Below, one piece after another: positions 1 to 5,595 of a DNA stretch of 5,595 bases (the first letter of the stretch is position 1; each line of letters begins with the position of its first letter). The stretch covers positions 1 to 5,595 of the forward strand of contig DJIP01000212.1 of assembly GCA_002433675.1 (NCBI GenBank). Reading direction: 5' to 3'. The position numbers and the translations under genes are program-made. The notes below the pieces were generated by a model, which saw nothing but the letters and a program-made list of their open reading frames with translations, was not told the DNA's origin and ran no database searches. The stretch comes from Halomonas halophila (GTDB taxonomy: Bacteria > Pseudomonadota > Gammaproteobacteria > Pseudomonadales > Halomonadaceae).

Positions 1-347
1 GGGCTGCCCCAGTTGCCCTGGCCGTCCACCAGCGGATAGCGATAGCTGAACGACTGGGCCATCAGCACCATGGCCTCGTAGCAGGCGCTGTCACCGTGGG
101 GGTGGAACTTGCCGAGCACGTCGCCGACGGTACGCGCCGACTTCTTGTACTTGGCGTTGGCGTTCAACGCCAGCTCGCGCATGGCGTAGATGATGCGCCG
201 CTGCACCGGCTTCATGCCGTCGCCGATATGGGGCAGGGCCCGGTCGAGAATGACGTACATCGAATAGTCGAGGTAGGCCTTCTCGGTGTATTCGCGCAGG
301 GACAGACGCTCGACGTCGCCCTCCGCCACCTCAATGTCCAGAGTCAT
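1..347 (-). CDS. parC: DNA topoisomerase IV subunit A, N-terminal part (truncated by window edge)
   Basis: ParC is the DNA-cleaving and rejoining subunit of topoisomerase IV (ParC2ParE2), which unlinks daughter chromosomes in the cytoplasm. Only the first 115 codons are present; the gene continues past the left edge. The protein begins [20 protein letters not shown] and carries the family's [13 protein letters not shown] (27-39), [10 protein letters not shown] (43-52) and [20 protein letters not shown] (69-88) blocks of the winged-helix domain. The catalytic tyrosine, about 40 residues after the HPHGD motif in this family, lies outside the window. By alignment to known ParC, Ser87 and Glu91 are the main quinolone-resistance positions (Ser80/Glu84 in E. 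coli), and both are wild type. The start at 347 is preceded by a GAGGG stretch at 351-355, slightly close to the ATG. It lies 88 bp downstream of parE on the same strand and is probably cotranscribed. Identity is very secure; GyrA is less likely given the ParC-like N terminus and the parE neighbour. Confidence 0.96.
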   Translation of the reverse strand, partial: MTLDIEVAEGDVERLSLREYTEKAYLDYSMYVILDRALPHIGDGMKPVQRRIIYAMRELALNANAKYKKSARTVGDVLGKFHPHGDSACYEAMVLMAQSFSYRYPLVDGQGNWGS

Positions 348-435
348 GATCCCTCGTTCTCAATCCTGGTCGCCTGAGCCGACGACGTGAAATCCGGGAG
401 CGTCACTGCGTGCAAGGCACCGCGATGGCGGCCCG
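348..435 (-). other. parE-parC intergenic spacer
   Basis: This is the 88-bp gap between the parE stop and the parC start. Apart from the parC ribosome binding site, I see only a short GTGC-CTT-GCAC hairpin (410-420) just after the parE stop, too weak to be called a terminator and without a T-run. No convincing promoter is present. The spacing therefore favours cotranscription of parE and parC, although a weak internal promoter cannot be excluded by eye. Confidence 0.5.
351..355 (-). promoter_or_regulatory. Ribosome binding site of parC
   Basis: On the minus strand the sequence GAGGG ends three bases before the parC ATG (345-347). It is a good match to the Shine-Dalgarno core at slightly short spacing. 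It supports the start chosen from the conserved ParC N terminus. Confidence 0.6.
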
Positions 436-2316
436 TCACACTTCGATATCCGCCAGGTTGCCGTAGTCCTCGAGCCAGCTCTTGCGGTCCGAGGCGCGTT
501 TCTTGGCCAGCAGCATGTCCATCATCTCCATGGTGCCGTCGCCCTCCTCCCGGGTCAGCTGCACCAGTCGTCGGGTCTCCACCGCCATGGTGGTCTCGCG
601 CAGCTGCAGCGGGCTCATCTCGCCAAGGCCCTTGAAGCGCTGCACGTTGGGGGTGCCGCGCTTGCCTTCCAGCTTGCGCAGGATGGCCGCCTTCTCGCTC
701 TCGTCCAGGGCGTAGTAGACCTCCTTGCCGAGGTCGATGCGGTACAAGGGCGGCATGGCGACGAAGACGTGGCCGGCGTCGACCAGCGACGGGAAGTGAC
801 GCACGAACAGCGCGCACAGGAGGGTGGCGATGTGCAGCCCGTCGGAGTCGGCATCGGCGAGGATGCAGATCTTGTGATAGCGCAGCTTGGACAGGTCGGC
901 GCTGGCCGGGTCGGCGCCGATGGCCACGGCGATGTCGTGGACCTCCTGGGAGCCGTAGATATCGTGGGAATCGACCTCCCAGGTGTTGAGGATCTTGCCG
1001 CGCAGCGGCAGGATCGCCTGGGTCTCGCGGTTGCGCGCCTGCTTGGCGCTGCCCCCGGCGCTGTCACCCTCGACCAGAAACAGCTCGCTCAAAGCCGGGT
1101 CCTGGCCACTGCAGTCGGCCAGCTTGCCGGGCAGCGCAGGGCCGGAGGTGACCTTCTTGCGCGCCACCTTCTTCGAGCTCTTCTGGCGCCGCTGGGCGGC
1201 ACTGATCACCAGCTCGGCCAGGGCCTCGGCCTGGTCGACGTGGTGGTTGAGCCACAGCGAGAAGGCATCCTTGACGACGCCGGAGACGAAGCCCGCCACG
1301 GTGCGTGACGACAGCCGCTCCTTGGTCTGGCCGGCAAACTGCGGATCGAGCATCTTCACCGACAGCACATAGGCGACCCGCTCCCACAGGTCCTCGGCGG
1401 TCAGCTTAACCCCGCGCGGCAGCAGGCTGCGGTACTCGCAGAATTCCTTGAGCGCCTCGAGCAGGCCGGAGCGCAGGCCGTTGACGTGGGTGCCGCCCTG
1501 GGCGGTGGGGATCAGGTTGACGTAGCTTTCCATCAGCGAGTCGCCGCCTTCGGGCAACCACTGAATCGCCCAGTCCACTCCCTGCTCGTCGTCGGCGAAG
1601 TGACCGACAAAGGGCGAACTCGGCAGTACCTCGTAGCCGTCGGTGGTCTGGGCCAGATAGTCGCGCAGGCCGTCCGCGAACTGCCAGGTGGTGACGGTGC
1701 CGTCGGCTTCCACCAGCTCCACCTTGAGGCCGGGGCAGAGTACCGCCTTGGCCCGCAGCAGGTGCTTGAGCCGCCCCACCGCCAGGTTGGGGCTGTCGAA
1801 GTAGCTGGTATCCGGCCAGAAGCGCACCAGGGTGCCCTTGGCACGCTTGGCGGCGGTGCCGATGACATGCAGGTCCTCGACCTTGTCGCCGTGCTCGAAG
1901 GCCATGGCGTGGCGCTCGCCGTCGCGCAGGACCTCGACCTCGAGGCGTCGCGACAGGGCGTTGACCACCGACACCCCGACCCCGTGCAGACCGCCGGAGA
2001 AGCGGTAGCTCGACGAGGAGAACTTACCGCCGGCGTGCAGCCGGGTCATGATCAGCTCGATCCCCGACACCCCGTGCTCCGGGTGAACGTCGATGGGCAT
2101 GCCGCGGCCGTTGTCCGTCACCTCGATGCCGCCGTCGTCACGCAGTACCACGCGGATCTCGTTGGCGTGTTCGGCGAGCGCCTCGTCGACGCTGTTGTCG
2201 ATGACCTCCTGGACCAGGTGATTCGGGCGGGAGGTGTCGGTGTACATGCCGGGGCGCTTGCGAACGGGCTCCAGCCCGGAAAGCACCTCGATCGAACTGG
2301 CACTGTATTGGGTCAT
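436..2316 (-). CDS. parE: DNA topoisomerase IV subunit B (ATPase subunit)
   Basis: ParE hydrolyses ATP to drive strand passage by topoisomerase IV, with ParC as partner. The protein is 626 residues, close to E. coli ParE (630), and complete. Domains in order: GHKL ATPase (about 1-215) with EVIDNSVDEA (catalytic base Glu37, Mg-binding Asn41), TDNGRGMP (adenine-binding Asp68) and GLHGVGVSVVNALS (109-122); transducer domain with the QTK loop at 330-332 (Lys332 contacts the ATP gamma-phosphate in this family); a basic linker (376-391); TOPRIM domain with LVEGDSAGG (metal-binding Glu416) and DADSDG (Asp488, Asp490, Asp492); and RFKGLGEM (560-567) near the end. The start at 2316 gives the family N terminus (MTQYSASSIEVLSGLEPVRK). 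The frame stays open upstream into yqiA, but that extension is not ParE-like. The site before the ATG is weak, only a GGA about eight bases upstream, so coupling to upstream yqiA translation is possible. Residues at E. coli quinolone positions are wild type (Leu414, Asp418, Leu443, Ser456, Glu458 here). Confidence 0.98.
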   Translation of the reverse strand: MTQYSASSIEVLSGLEPVRKRPGMYTDTSRPNHLVQEVIDNSVDEALAEHANEIRVVLRDDGGIEVTDNGRGMPIDVHPEHGVSGIELIMTRLHAGGKFSSSSYRFSGGLHGVGVSVVNALSRRLEVEVLRDGERHAMAFEHGDKVEDLHVIGTAAKRAKGTLVRFWPDTSYFDSPNLAVGRLKHLLRAKAVLCPGLKVELVEADGTVTTWQFADGLRDYLAQTTDGYEVLPSSPFVGHFADDEQGVDWAIQWLPEGGDSLMESYVNLIPTAQGGTHVNGLRSGLLEALKEFCEYRSLLPRGVKLTAEDLWERVAYVLSVKMLDPQFAGQTKERLSSRTVAGFVSGVVKDAFSLWLNHHVDQAEALAELVISAAQRRQKSSKKVARKKVTSGPALPGKLADCSGQDPALSELFLVEGDSAGGSAKQARNRETQAILPLRGKILNTWEVDSHDIYGSQEVHDIAVAIGADPASADLSKLRYHKICILADADSDGLHIATLLCALFVRHFPSLVDAGHVFVAMPPLYRIDLGKEVYYALDESEKAAILRKLEGKRGTPNVQRFKGLGEMSPLQLRETTMAVETRRLVQLTREEGDGTMEMMDMLLAKKRASDRKSWLEDYGNLADIEV

Positions 2317-2371
2317 GCGTGGTCCATCATCAGGATGACTGGGATCGTCTTTGCGCCGTCGACTGAACGGC
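2317..2371 (-). other. yqiA-parE spacer
   Basis: The 55-bp gap between the yqiA stop and the parE start holds no clear promoter. A GCCGT/ACGGC stem of 5 bp with a 7-base loop lies directly after the yqiA stop, without a T-run. The short gap suggests one transcript for both genes. Confidence 0.45.
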
Positions 2372-3010
2372 TCACTCGGCCGGTACCGGCGCCACTCGCC
2401 CCGGCGCCAGGGCGTGACCGCCGTGGGCGAACACCGCCGGCAGGTAGTCGGCCAGGGCATTGAAGCCGTGCTCGCCCCCGGGATGCAGGATCGCCTTGGC
2501 CCCACGGTAGGCGGCGAAGGCGTCGGCGCTGTCCAGCGTCTCGTCCTCGGTCACCAGCAGCAGCAGATAGCGCCCGGGTGTCACCACCTCCGGCGTCATC
2601 TCGGCGATCTGGTCACGGTGGCCCTGCCCGACCACGAAGCGCTCACCGGTGTAGGCGTTGACGAAGCTCTCGCCGAGCATGGTGTCGACCAGCCTGGCCG
2701 GTCGCACCGCCGGATTGACCAGCACCGCCGGCAGCTCATGGCGCTCGGCCAGTACCGTGGCCAGAAAGCCGCCCATGGAGCTGCCCATCAGCATGGGGCT
2801 GGGCCCCAGCCGGGGTAACAGCGATTCGGCGAGCCGCAGGGCGTCGGCCGCCTGCGAGGACAGGTCCGGGGTCTCGCAGGGAAGCCCCAGCTCTTCACAG
2901 GCAGCCTTGACCAGCCGCGCCTTGGGCGAGGCCCCGGCGCTGTTGAATCCATGCAGGTAGAGCACGCCGCTCGCTGCGGCAGCACTCGACGCCGATGCAG
3001 GGCTCAGCAT
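2372..3010 (-). CDS. yqiA: YqiA-family alpha/beta-hydrolase esterase
   Basis: YqiA is a small cytoplasmic alpha/beta-hydrolase; the E. coli protein has esterase activity on short acyl esters, but its physiological substrate is unknown. The 212-residue product has the family landmarks in order: LYLHGFNS (17-24, oxyanion region), GSSMGG (76-81, nucleophile Ser78), LVNPAVRP (97-104), NAYTGE (118-123), TEDETLD (154-160, acidic triad residue probably Asp156, otherwise Asp160) and GGEHGF (178-183, catalytic His181). It is about 19 residues longer than E. coli YqiA (193): roughly 12 extra Ala/Ser-rich residues at the N terminus and about 10 at the C terminus. The first ATG (3010) has only a poor Shine-Dalgarno (AGG nine bases upstream). 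An in-frame GTG at 2965 would trim the extension to start at VLYLHGF, so the exact start is uncertain. The gene sits 55 bp upstream of parE, a linkage also known in E. coli, and is probably the first gene of a yqiA-parE-parC unit. Confidence 0.93.
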   Translation of the reverse strand: MLSPASASSAAAASGVLYLHGFNSAGASPKARLVKAACEELGLPCETPDLSSQAADALRLAESLLPRLGPSPMLMGSSMGGFLATVLAERHELPAVLVNPAVRPARLVDTMLGESFVNAYTGERFVVGQGHRDQIAEMTPEVVTPGRYLLLLVTEDETLDSADAFAAYRGAKAILHPGGEHGFNALADYLPAVFAHGGHALAPGRVAPVPAE

Positions 3011-3015
3011 AACGG

Positions 3016-3040
3016 AAAACCTGTATAAATGGCCAGTTTT
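3016..3040. promoter_or_regulatory. AT-rich dyad resembling a LexA box, overlapping a possible -10 of yqiA-parE-parC
   Basis: The core on the plus strand is CTGTATAAATGGCCAG (3021-3036), i.e. CTG-N10-CAG, the half-site geometry of a gammaproteobacterial LexA operator (CTGT-N8-ACAG). One of the eight core bases differs (CCAG for ACAG), and the centre is less AT-rich than usual. The core is flanked by AAAAC on the left and TTTT on the right, extending the dyad. On the minus strand the same bases contain TATACA (3027 down to 3022), a plausible -10 hexamer, but no good -35 is visible about 17 bases upstream. A start from that -10 would fall only a few bases before the yqiA ATG. A repressor here would block the promoter. 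This is a motif reading only. Confidence 0.3.
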
Positions 3041-3047
3041 CGACCCT

Positions 3048-3065
3048 CCCCTGCACCCGCAGGGG
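3048..3065. repeat. Perfect inverted repeat (hairpin) downstream of pgi
   Basis: CCCCTGC (3048-3054) and GCAGGGG (3059-3065) form a perfect 7-bp stem around a four-base loop, 30 bp after the pgi stop codon. In the pgi transcript it would be a stable hairpin. It is followed by AGGGTCGAAAA rather than a U-run, so it is not a canonical intrinsic terminator. It could be a weak or factor-assisted terminator, or a 3'-end stabilising structure that reduces readthrough from pgi into yqiA. Confidence 0.45.
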
Positions 3066-3095
3066 CGCTGTCGCTATCGCTCATGCCGCCGGTCA

Positions 3096-4763
3096 TCAGT
3101 CCCGCGCCGCCTGCCAGGTGGCCTCGATCAGCCCGCGGGTGGAGTCATCCATCGCCTCCAGTCCCTGGCGCCCCTCGATGATGTCACGGGTCTCGTTGGC
3201 GATCTTCTTGCCCAGTTCAACGCCCCACTGGTCGAAGGGATTGATGCCCCAGATGGTGGCCTGGACGAACACCTTGTGCTCGTAGAGGGCGATCAACGCG
3301 CCCAGGGTCTGCGGGGTCAACCGCTCCAGCAGCAGGGTGGTCGAGGGCTGGTTGCCGCGATAGCGCTTGTGCTCGGGCCTGGGCCCGTCATCGGCGATGG
3401 CGTCGTCGCCCAGCATCAACACACGGGACTGGGCGAAGCAGTTGGCCAGCGTCAGTCGGTGCTGGCCCATCAGGTGCTCGCGGGTGGCCGGGTCCTCGAC
3501 GTCATCGTAGCGGGCCAGTGGCGCGATAAAGTCGCACTCCACCGCCTGGGTGCCCTGGTGCAGCAACTGGTAGAAGGCGTGCTGGGCGTTGGGCCCGAGC
3601 TGGCCCCACAGCACCGGACAGGTGGAGTAATCGACGATATCGCCGTCGTTGGTCACCGACTTGCCGTTGGACTCCATCTCGAGCTGTTCGAGGTAGGCGG
3701 CGAAGTACTCCAGGCGTCCGTCGTAGGGCAGAATCGAGTGGGCACGGATATCCAGAAAGTTGTTGTTCCAGATACCGGCCAGCGCCAGCAGTACCGGCAG
3801 ATTGTCCTCGAGCGGCGCCTTCTGGAAGTGCACGTCCATGGCATGAGCGCCGGCCAGGAAGTCGCGGAAGCCGTCCATGCCGATGACCAGGGCGATGGGC
3901 AGGCCGATGCCGCCCCACAGCGAGTAACGCCCACCGACCCACTCCCAGAATTCGAGCTGGTGGTCGCAGGCGATGCCCCACTCGGCCATCTTGTCCGGGC
4001 TTGCCGAGACACCGATGAAGTGCTGGCGCAGCACCAGCTCGCGATCCACGCCCTCCTGGCGCGCCTCGACCAGCCGGGACAGCAGCCAATCCCGCGCGGT
4101 ATTGGCGTTGGACAGGGTATCGATGGTGGTGAAGGACTTCGACGACAGCACAAACACGGTGGTCTCGGGATCGAAGCGCATCAGGTAGTCGACCAGCTGA
4201 GAGCCGTCCATGGTCGAGGCGAAGTGGACCTCGACCGGATGGGTATCCGCCGGGCGATAGTCGGCCAGGGCGTGGGTCACCATCAGCGGCCCCAGGTCGG
4301 AGCCCCCGACCCCCAGGTTGACCACGTCGCGAATCGGCTTGCCGGTGGCGCCGCGCCACTGACCGGAATGGAAGCGCTCGACCATGGTCGCCATCTTGTC
4401 CAGGGTGGCGTGCACCGCCGGCACCAGATCCTCGCCTTCGACCACCAGCGACGCATCCTGCGGCAGACGCAGCGCGGTATGCAGTGCAGGGCGGTCTTCG
4501 CTGACATTGACCCGCTCACCGGCCAACAGGCGACGGATGGCGTCGGGCACGCCGGCCTCGTCGGCCAGCGCCAGCAGATCCTCGAGGGTCTGCTGGTCCC
4601 AGCGCTGCTTGGACAGGTCAAGTTTCAGCCCGGCAGCCTCGTGGCTGAAGGTGGCAAATCGCCCGGCATCCTCGCGAAACATGTCGCACAGGTGGCGCTT
4701 GCCGACTTCCTGTGCCTTCTGCTTCAACGCCTGCCAGGCCGGCGTTTGATCGATCGATGGCAT
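3096..4763 (-). CDS. pgi: Glucose-6-phosphate isomerase
   Basis: Pgi interconverts glucose 6-phosphate and fructose 6-phosphate in the cytoplasm, linking glycolysis, gluconeogenesis and the supply of hexose phosphates for cell-wall and exopolysaccharide sugars. The 555-residue protein is complete and near the E. coli length (549). It carries both family signatures: EWVGGRYSLWGGIG (274-287, with active-site Arg279) and FDQWGVELGK (510-519, with Lys519). The phosphate-binding SSKSFTT (207-213) is present, as are catalytic Glu364 in MESNGK and His395 in QHAFYQLLHQGTQ. GVGGSDLGP (151-159) is the sugar-phosphate isomerase (SIS) fold loop. The start at 4763 is fixed by a strong AAGGAG seven bases upstream and by the family-like N terminus (MPSIDQTPAWQALKQ); an in-frame ATG 57 bases further upstream would add unrelated residues. 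It is divergent from cmoA and 85 bp upstream of yqiA. I see no clear promoter hexamers for it. All key residues are intact. Confidence 0.98.
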   Translation of the reverse strand: MPSIDQTPAWQALKQKAQEVGKRHLCDMFREDAGRFATFSHEAAGLKLDLSKQRWDQQTLEDLLALADEAGVPDAIRRLLAGERVNVSEDRPALHTALRLPQDASLVVEGEDLVPAVHATLDKMATMVERFHSGQWRGATGKPIRDVVNLGVGGSDLGPLMVTHALADYRPADTHPVEVHFASTMDGSQLVDYLMRFDPETTVFVLSSKSFTTIDTLSNANTARDWLLSRLVEARQEGVDRELVLRQHFIGVSASPDKMAEWGIACDHQLEFWEWVGGRYSLWGGIGLPIALVIGMDGFRDFLAGAHAMDVHFQKAPLEDNLPVLLALAGIWNNNFLDIRAHSILPYDGRLEYFAAYLEQLEMESNGKSVTNDGDIVDYSTCPVLWGQLGPNAQHAFYQLLHQGTQAVECDFIAPLARYDDVEDPATREHLMGQHRLTLANCFAQSRVLMLGDDAIADDGPRPEHKRYRGNQPSTTLLLERLTPQTLGALIALYEHKVFVQATIWGINPFDQWGVELGKKIANETRDIIEGRQGLEAMDDSTRGLIEATWQAARD

Positions 4764-4770
4764 GATTCCT

Positions 4771-4776
4771 CTCCTT
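4771..4776 (-). promoter_or_regulatory. Ribosome binding site of pgi
   Basis: AAGGAG on the minus strand lies seven bases before the ATG at 4761-4763. It is the best Shine-Dalgarno in the window and decides the pgi start against the longer upstream frame beginning at 4820. Confidence 0.85.
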
Positions 4777-4851
4777 GGGCCCTGTCTGGTGGGCAAAGCT
4801 GGGCCGAACGGCGACGGCAAGCCTCATCGTGCAGCCTGACCGCGGGGCGCG

Positions 4852-4857
4852 TACAAT
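4852..4857 (+). promoter_or_regulatory. Probable -10 element of the cmoA promoter
   Basis: TACAAT matches five of six bases of the sigma-70 -10 consensus and lies 33 bp before the cmoA ATG, implying a leader of roughly 25-30 bases. The hexamer 17 bp upstream (GTGCAG, 4829-4834) is a poor -35, so the promoter is supported mainly by the -10 and its position. Confidence 0.45.
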
Positions 4858-4890
4858 CACTCCCCCCGAGCCCGACAACACTGGCAATCC

Positions 4891-5595
4891 ATGAGTGACG
4901 CATCTTACCGTGACGCCATCTTTTCCACACCCCTGGACAAGGTGGCGCGCTTTTCGTTCGACGAGCGGGTCGTCGCCTGCTTCCCCGACATGATTCGCCG
5001 ATCGGTCCCCGGCTACGGCCAGATCCTCGGCATGCTGGGGGTGATCGCCGAGCGCCACCTGCGCCACGGCGCCCACGTCTATGACCTTGGCTGTTCGCTT
5101 GGCGCCGTGGGCCTGGCACTGGCCGGCCAGCTGCCCAAGGACGCCTTCAGCCTGACCGGGGTCGACCTGTCCCCGGCCATGGTCGAGCGCGCCCGCCAGA
5201 CCCTCGAGAACGAGTGCCCCGACCACGCCATCGAGGTGATCGAAGGCGATATCCGCCACCTCGACTACCGTCCCAGCGGCATGATCGTGCTCAACTTCAC
5301 GCTGCAGTTTCTGGCCCCGGAAGACCGAGACGGCGTGCTCGAGAAGCTCTACCAGGCGCTGGAGCCCGGTGGTGTATTGATCCTGTCGGAGAAGATCAAG
5401 GCCGGTGACGAGCAGGACAATGCCTGGCTGGTGGAGCGCTATCACGACTTCAAGCGCGCCAATGGCTACAGCGACCTGGAGATCAGCCAGAAACGCAATG
5501 CGCTGGAAAACGTGCTGGTACCCGACACCCTTGAGCAGCATCACCAGCGCCTTGCGCGGGTGGGCTTCGAACGCTCGCTGACCTGGTTTCAGTAT
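4891..5595 (+). CDS. cmoA: Carboxy-S-adenosyl-L-methionine synthase (C-terminus beyond window)
   Basis: CmoA converts S-adenosylmethionine and prephenate into carboxy-SAM (Cx-SAM). CmoB then uses Cx-SAM to turn 5-hydroxyuridine-34 of certain tRNAs into 5-oxyacetyluridine, which widens wobble decoding. The 235 visible codons form one open frame to the right edge; E. coli CmoA has 247 residues, so only about a dozen are missing. It is a class I methyltransferase fold: DLGCSLG (65-71) is the SAM loop and VDLSPAM (91-97) the acidic loop. Residues matching the known E. coli ligand contacts are all present with a +3 offset: Tyr42, Gly67, Asp92, Asp120, Ile121, Asn135 and Arg202. FPDMIRRSVPGY, LNFTLQFL and DFKRANGYSDLEISQKR are CmoA hallmarks that set it apart from ordinary methyltransferases. 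The ATG at 4891 fits the family N terminus; no good Shine-Dalgarno precedes it and no in-frame start lies just upstream. cmoB is expected immediately downstream but is not visible. Confidence 0.96.
   Translation, partial: MSDASYRDAIFSTPLDKVARFSFDERVVACFPDMIRRSVPGYGQILGMLGVIAERHLRHGAHVYDLGCSLGAVGLALAGQLPKDAFSLTGVDLSPAMVERARQTLENECPDHAIEVIEGDIRHLDYRPSGMIVLNFTLQFLAPEDRDGVLEKLYQALEPGGVLILSEKIKAGDEQDNAWLVERYHDFKRANGYSDLEISQKRNALENVLVPDTLEQHHQRLARVGFERSLTWFQY

Larger units (their letters stand above)
4764..4890. other. Divergent pgi-cmoA intergenic region
   Basis: This 127-bp region must hold the 5' ends of both divergent genes. On the right it contains the cmoA -10-like box at 4852-4857. On the left it contains the pgi ribosome binding site, preceded by GC-rich short repeats around GGGCCC (4777-4782) and GGGCC (4801-4805). 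No gene-sized frame in it looks real. Confidence 0.6.

Noticed and set aside
387..415. A possible promoter for parC: TTGCAC, 17-bp spacer, TTTCAC on the minus strand
   Set aside because: The -10 hexamer matches only three of six consensus bases, too weak to call without transcript data.
2313..2330. A five-codon minus-strand mini-ORF (MMDHA) whose stop overlaps the parE ATG
   Set aside because: It has no Shine-Dalgarno and is short enough to arise by chance. Translational coupling through it cannot be supported from sequence alone.
1486..2463. A 325-codon plus-strand frame opposite parE
   Set aside because: It is a shadow of the parE ATPase and transducer coding sequence with no family features.
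436..2505. A longer parE reading frame of 689 codons starting inside yqiA
   Set aside because: The extra 63 codons overlap the yqiA C-terminal coding region and do not resemble ParE. The family N terminus begins at the ATG at 2316.
4774..4798. A leader hairpin before pgi pairing CTT-GCCC with GGGC-AAG, which would partly cover the ribosome binding site
   Set aside because: The stem is four plus three base pairs split by an uneven internal loop, and it competes with other GC-rich pairings. It is weak and likely incidental.
3276..4898. A 540-codon plus-strand frame opposite pgi
   Set aside because: It is the exact antisense of a complete, motif-rich Pgi, and the translated sequence shows no recognisable fold or motif. 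Long antisense frames are expected at this GC content.
4618..5544. A 308-codon minus-strand frame across the pgi-cmoA junction, opposite cmoA
   Set aside because: It is antisense to a clearly conserved cmoA and overlaps the pgi start region. Its composition is typical of a shadow frame in GC-rich DNA.

Overview
The window is housekeeping DNA from a high-GC gammaproteobacterium. Close agreement of ParC, ParE, YqiA, Pgi and CmoA with their Escherichia coli and Pseudomonas relatives, strongly GC-rich third codon positions and the gene content suggest a halophilic lineage such as Halomonas or a relative. That placement is an impression from protein similarity, not a proven assignment. No mobile element, CRISPR array, tRNA, rRNA or unfamiliar gene cluster was found on either strand.

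Layout, left to right: (1) 1-347, minus strand, N-terminal 115 codons of parC (topoisomerase IV subunit A), running off the left edge; (2) 436-2316, minus, complete parE (topoisomerase IV subunit B); (3) 2372-3010, minus, complete yqiA (small alpha/beta-hydrolase esterase); (4) 3011-3095, an 85-bp spacer holding a perfect 7-bp hairpin and an AT-rich dyad that looks like a LexA box and overlaps a possible -10 element; (5) 3096-4763, minus, complete pgi (glucose-6-phosphate isomerase); (6) 4764-4890, a 127-bp divergent intergenic region with a strong pgi ribosome binding site and a likely cmoA -10 box; (7) 4891-5595, plus, cmoA (Cx-SAM synthase), open to the right edge and lacking only about its last dozen residues.

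yqiA, parE and parC lie head to tail with gaps of 55 and 88 bp and probably form one transcription unit that supplies both halves of the chromosome-decatenating enzyme. pgi lies upstream on the same strand, separated by the hairpin and dyad spacer, and may be a separate unit or partly read through. cmoA is transcribed divergently and begins a tRNA wobble-uridine modification pathway, normally continued by cmoB.

No previously undescribed system is visible. The most interesting signal is the possible SOS-type operator in front of yqiA-parE-parC; it is a weak, motif-only candidate.
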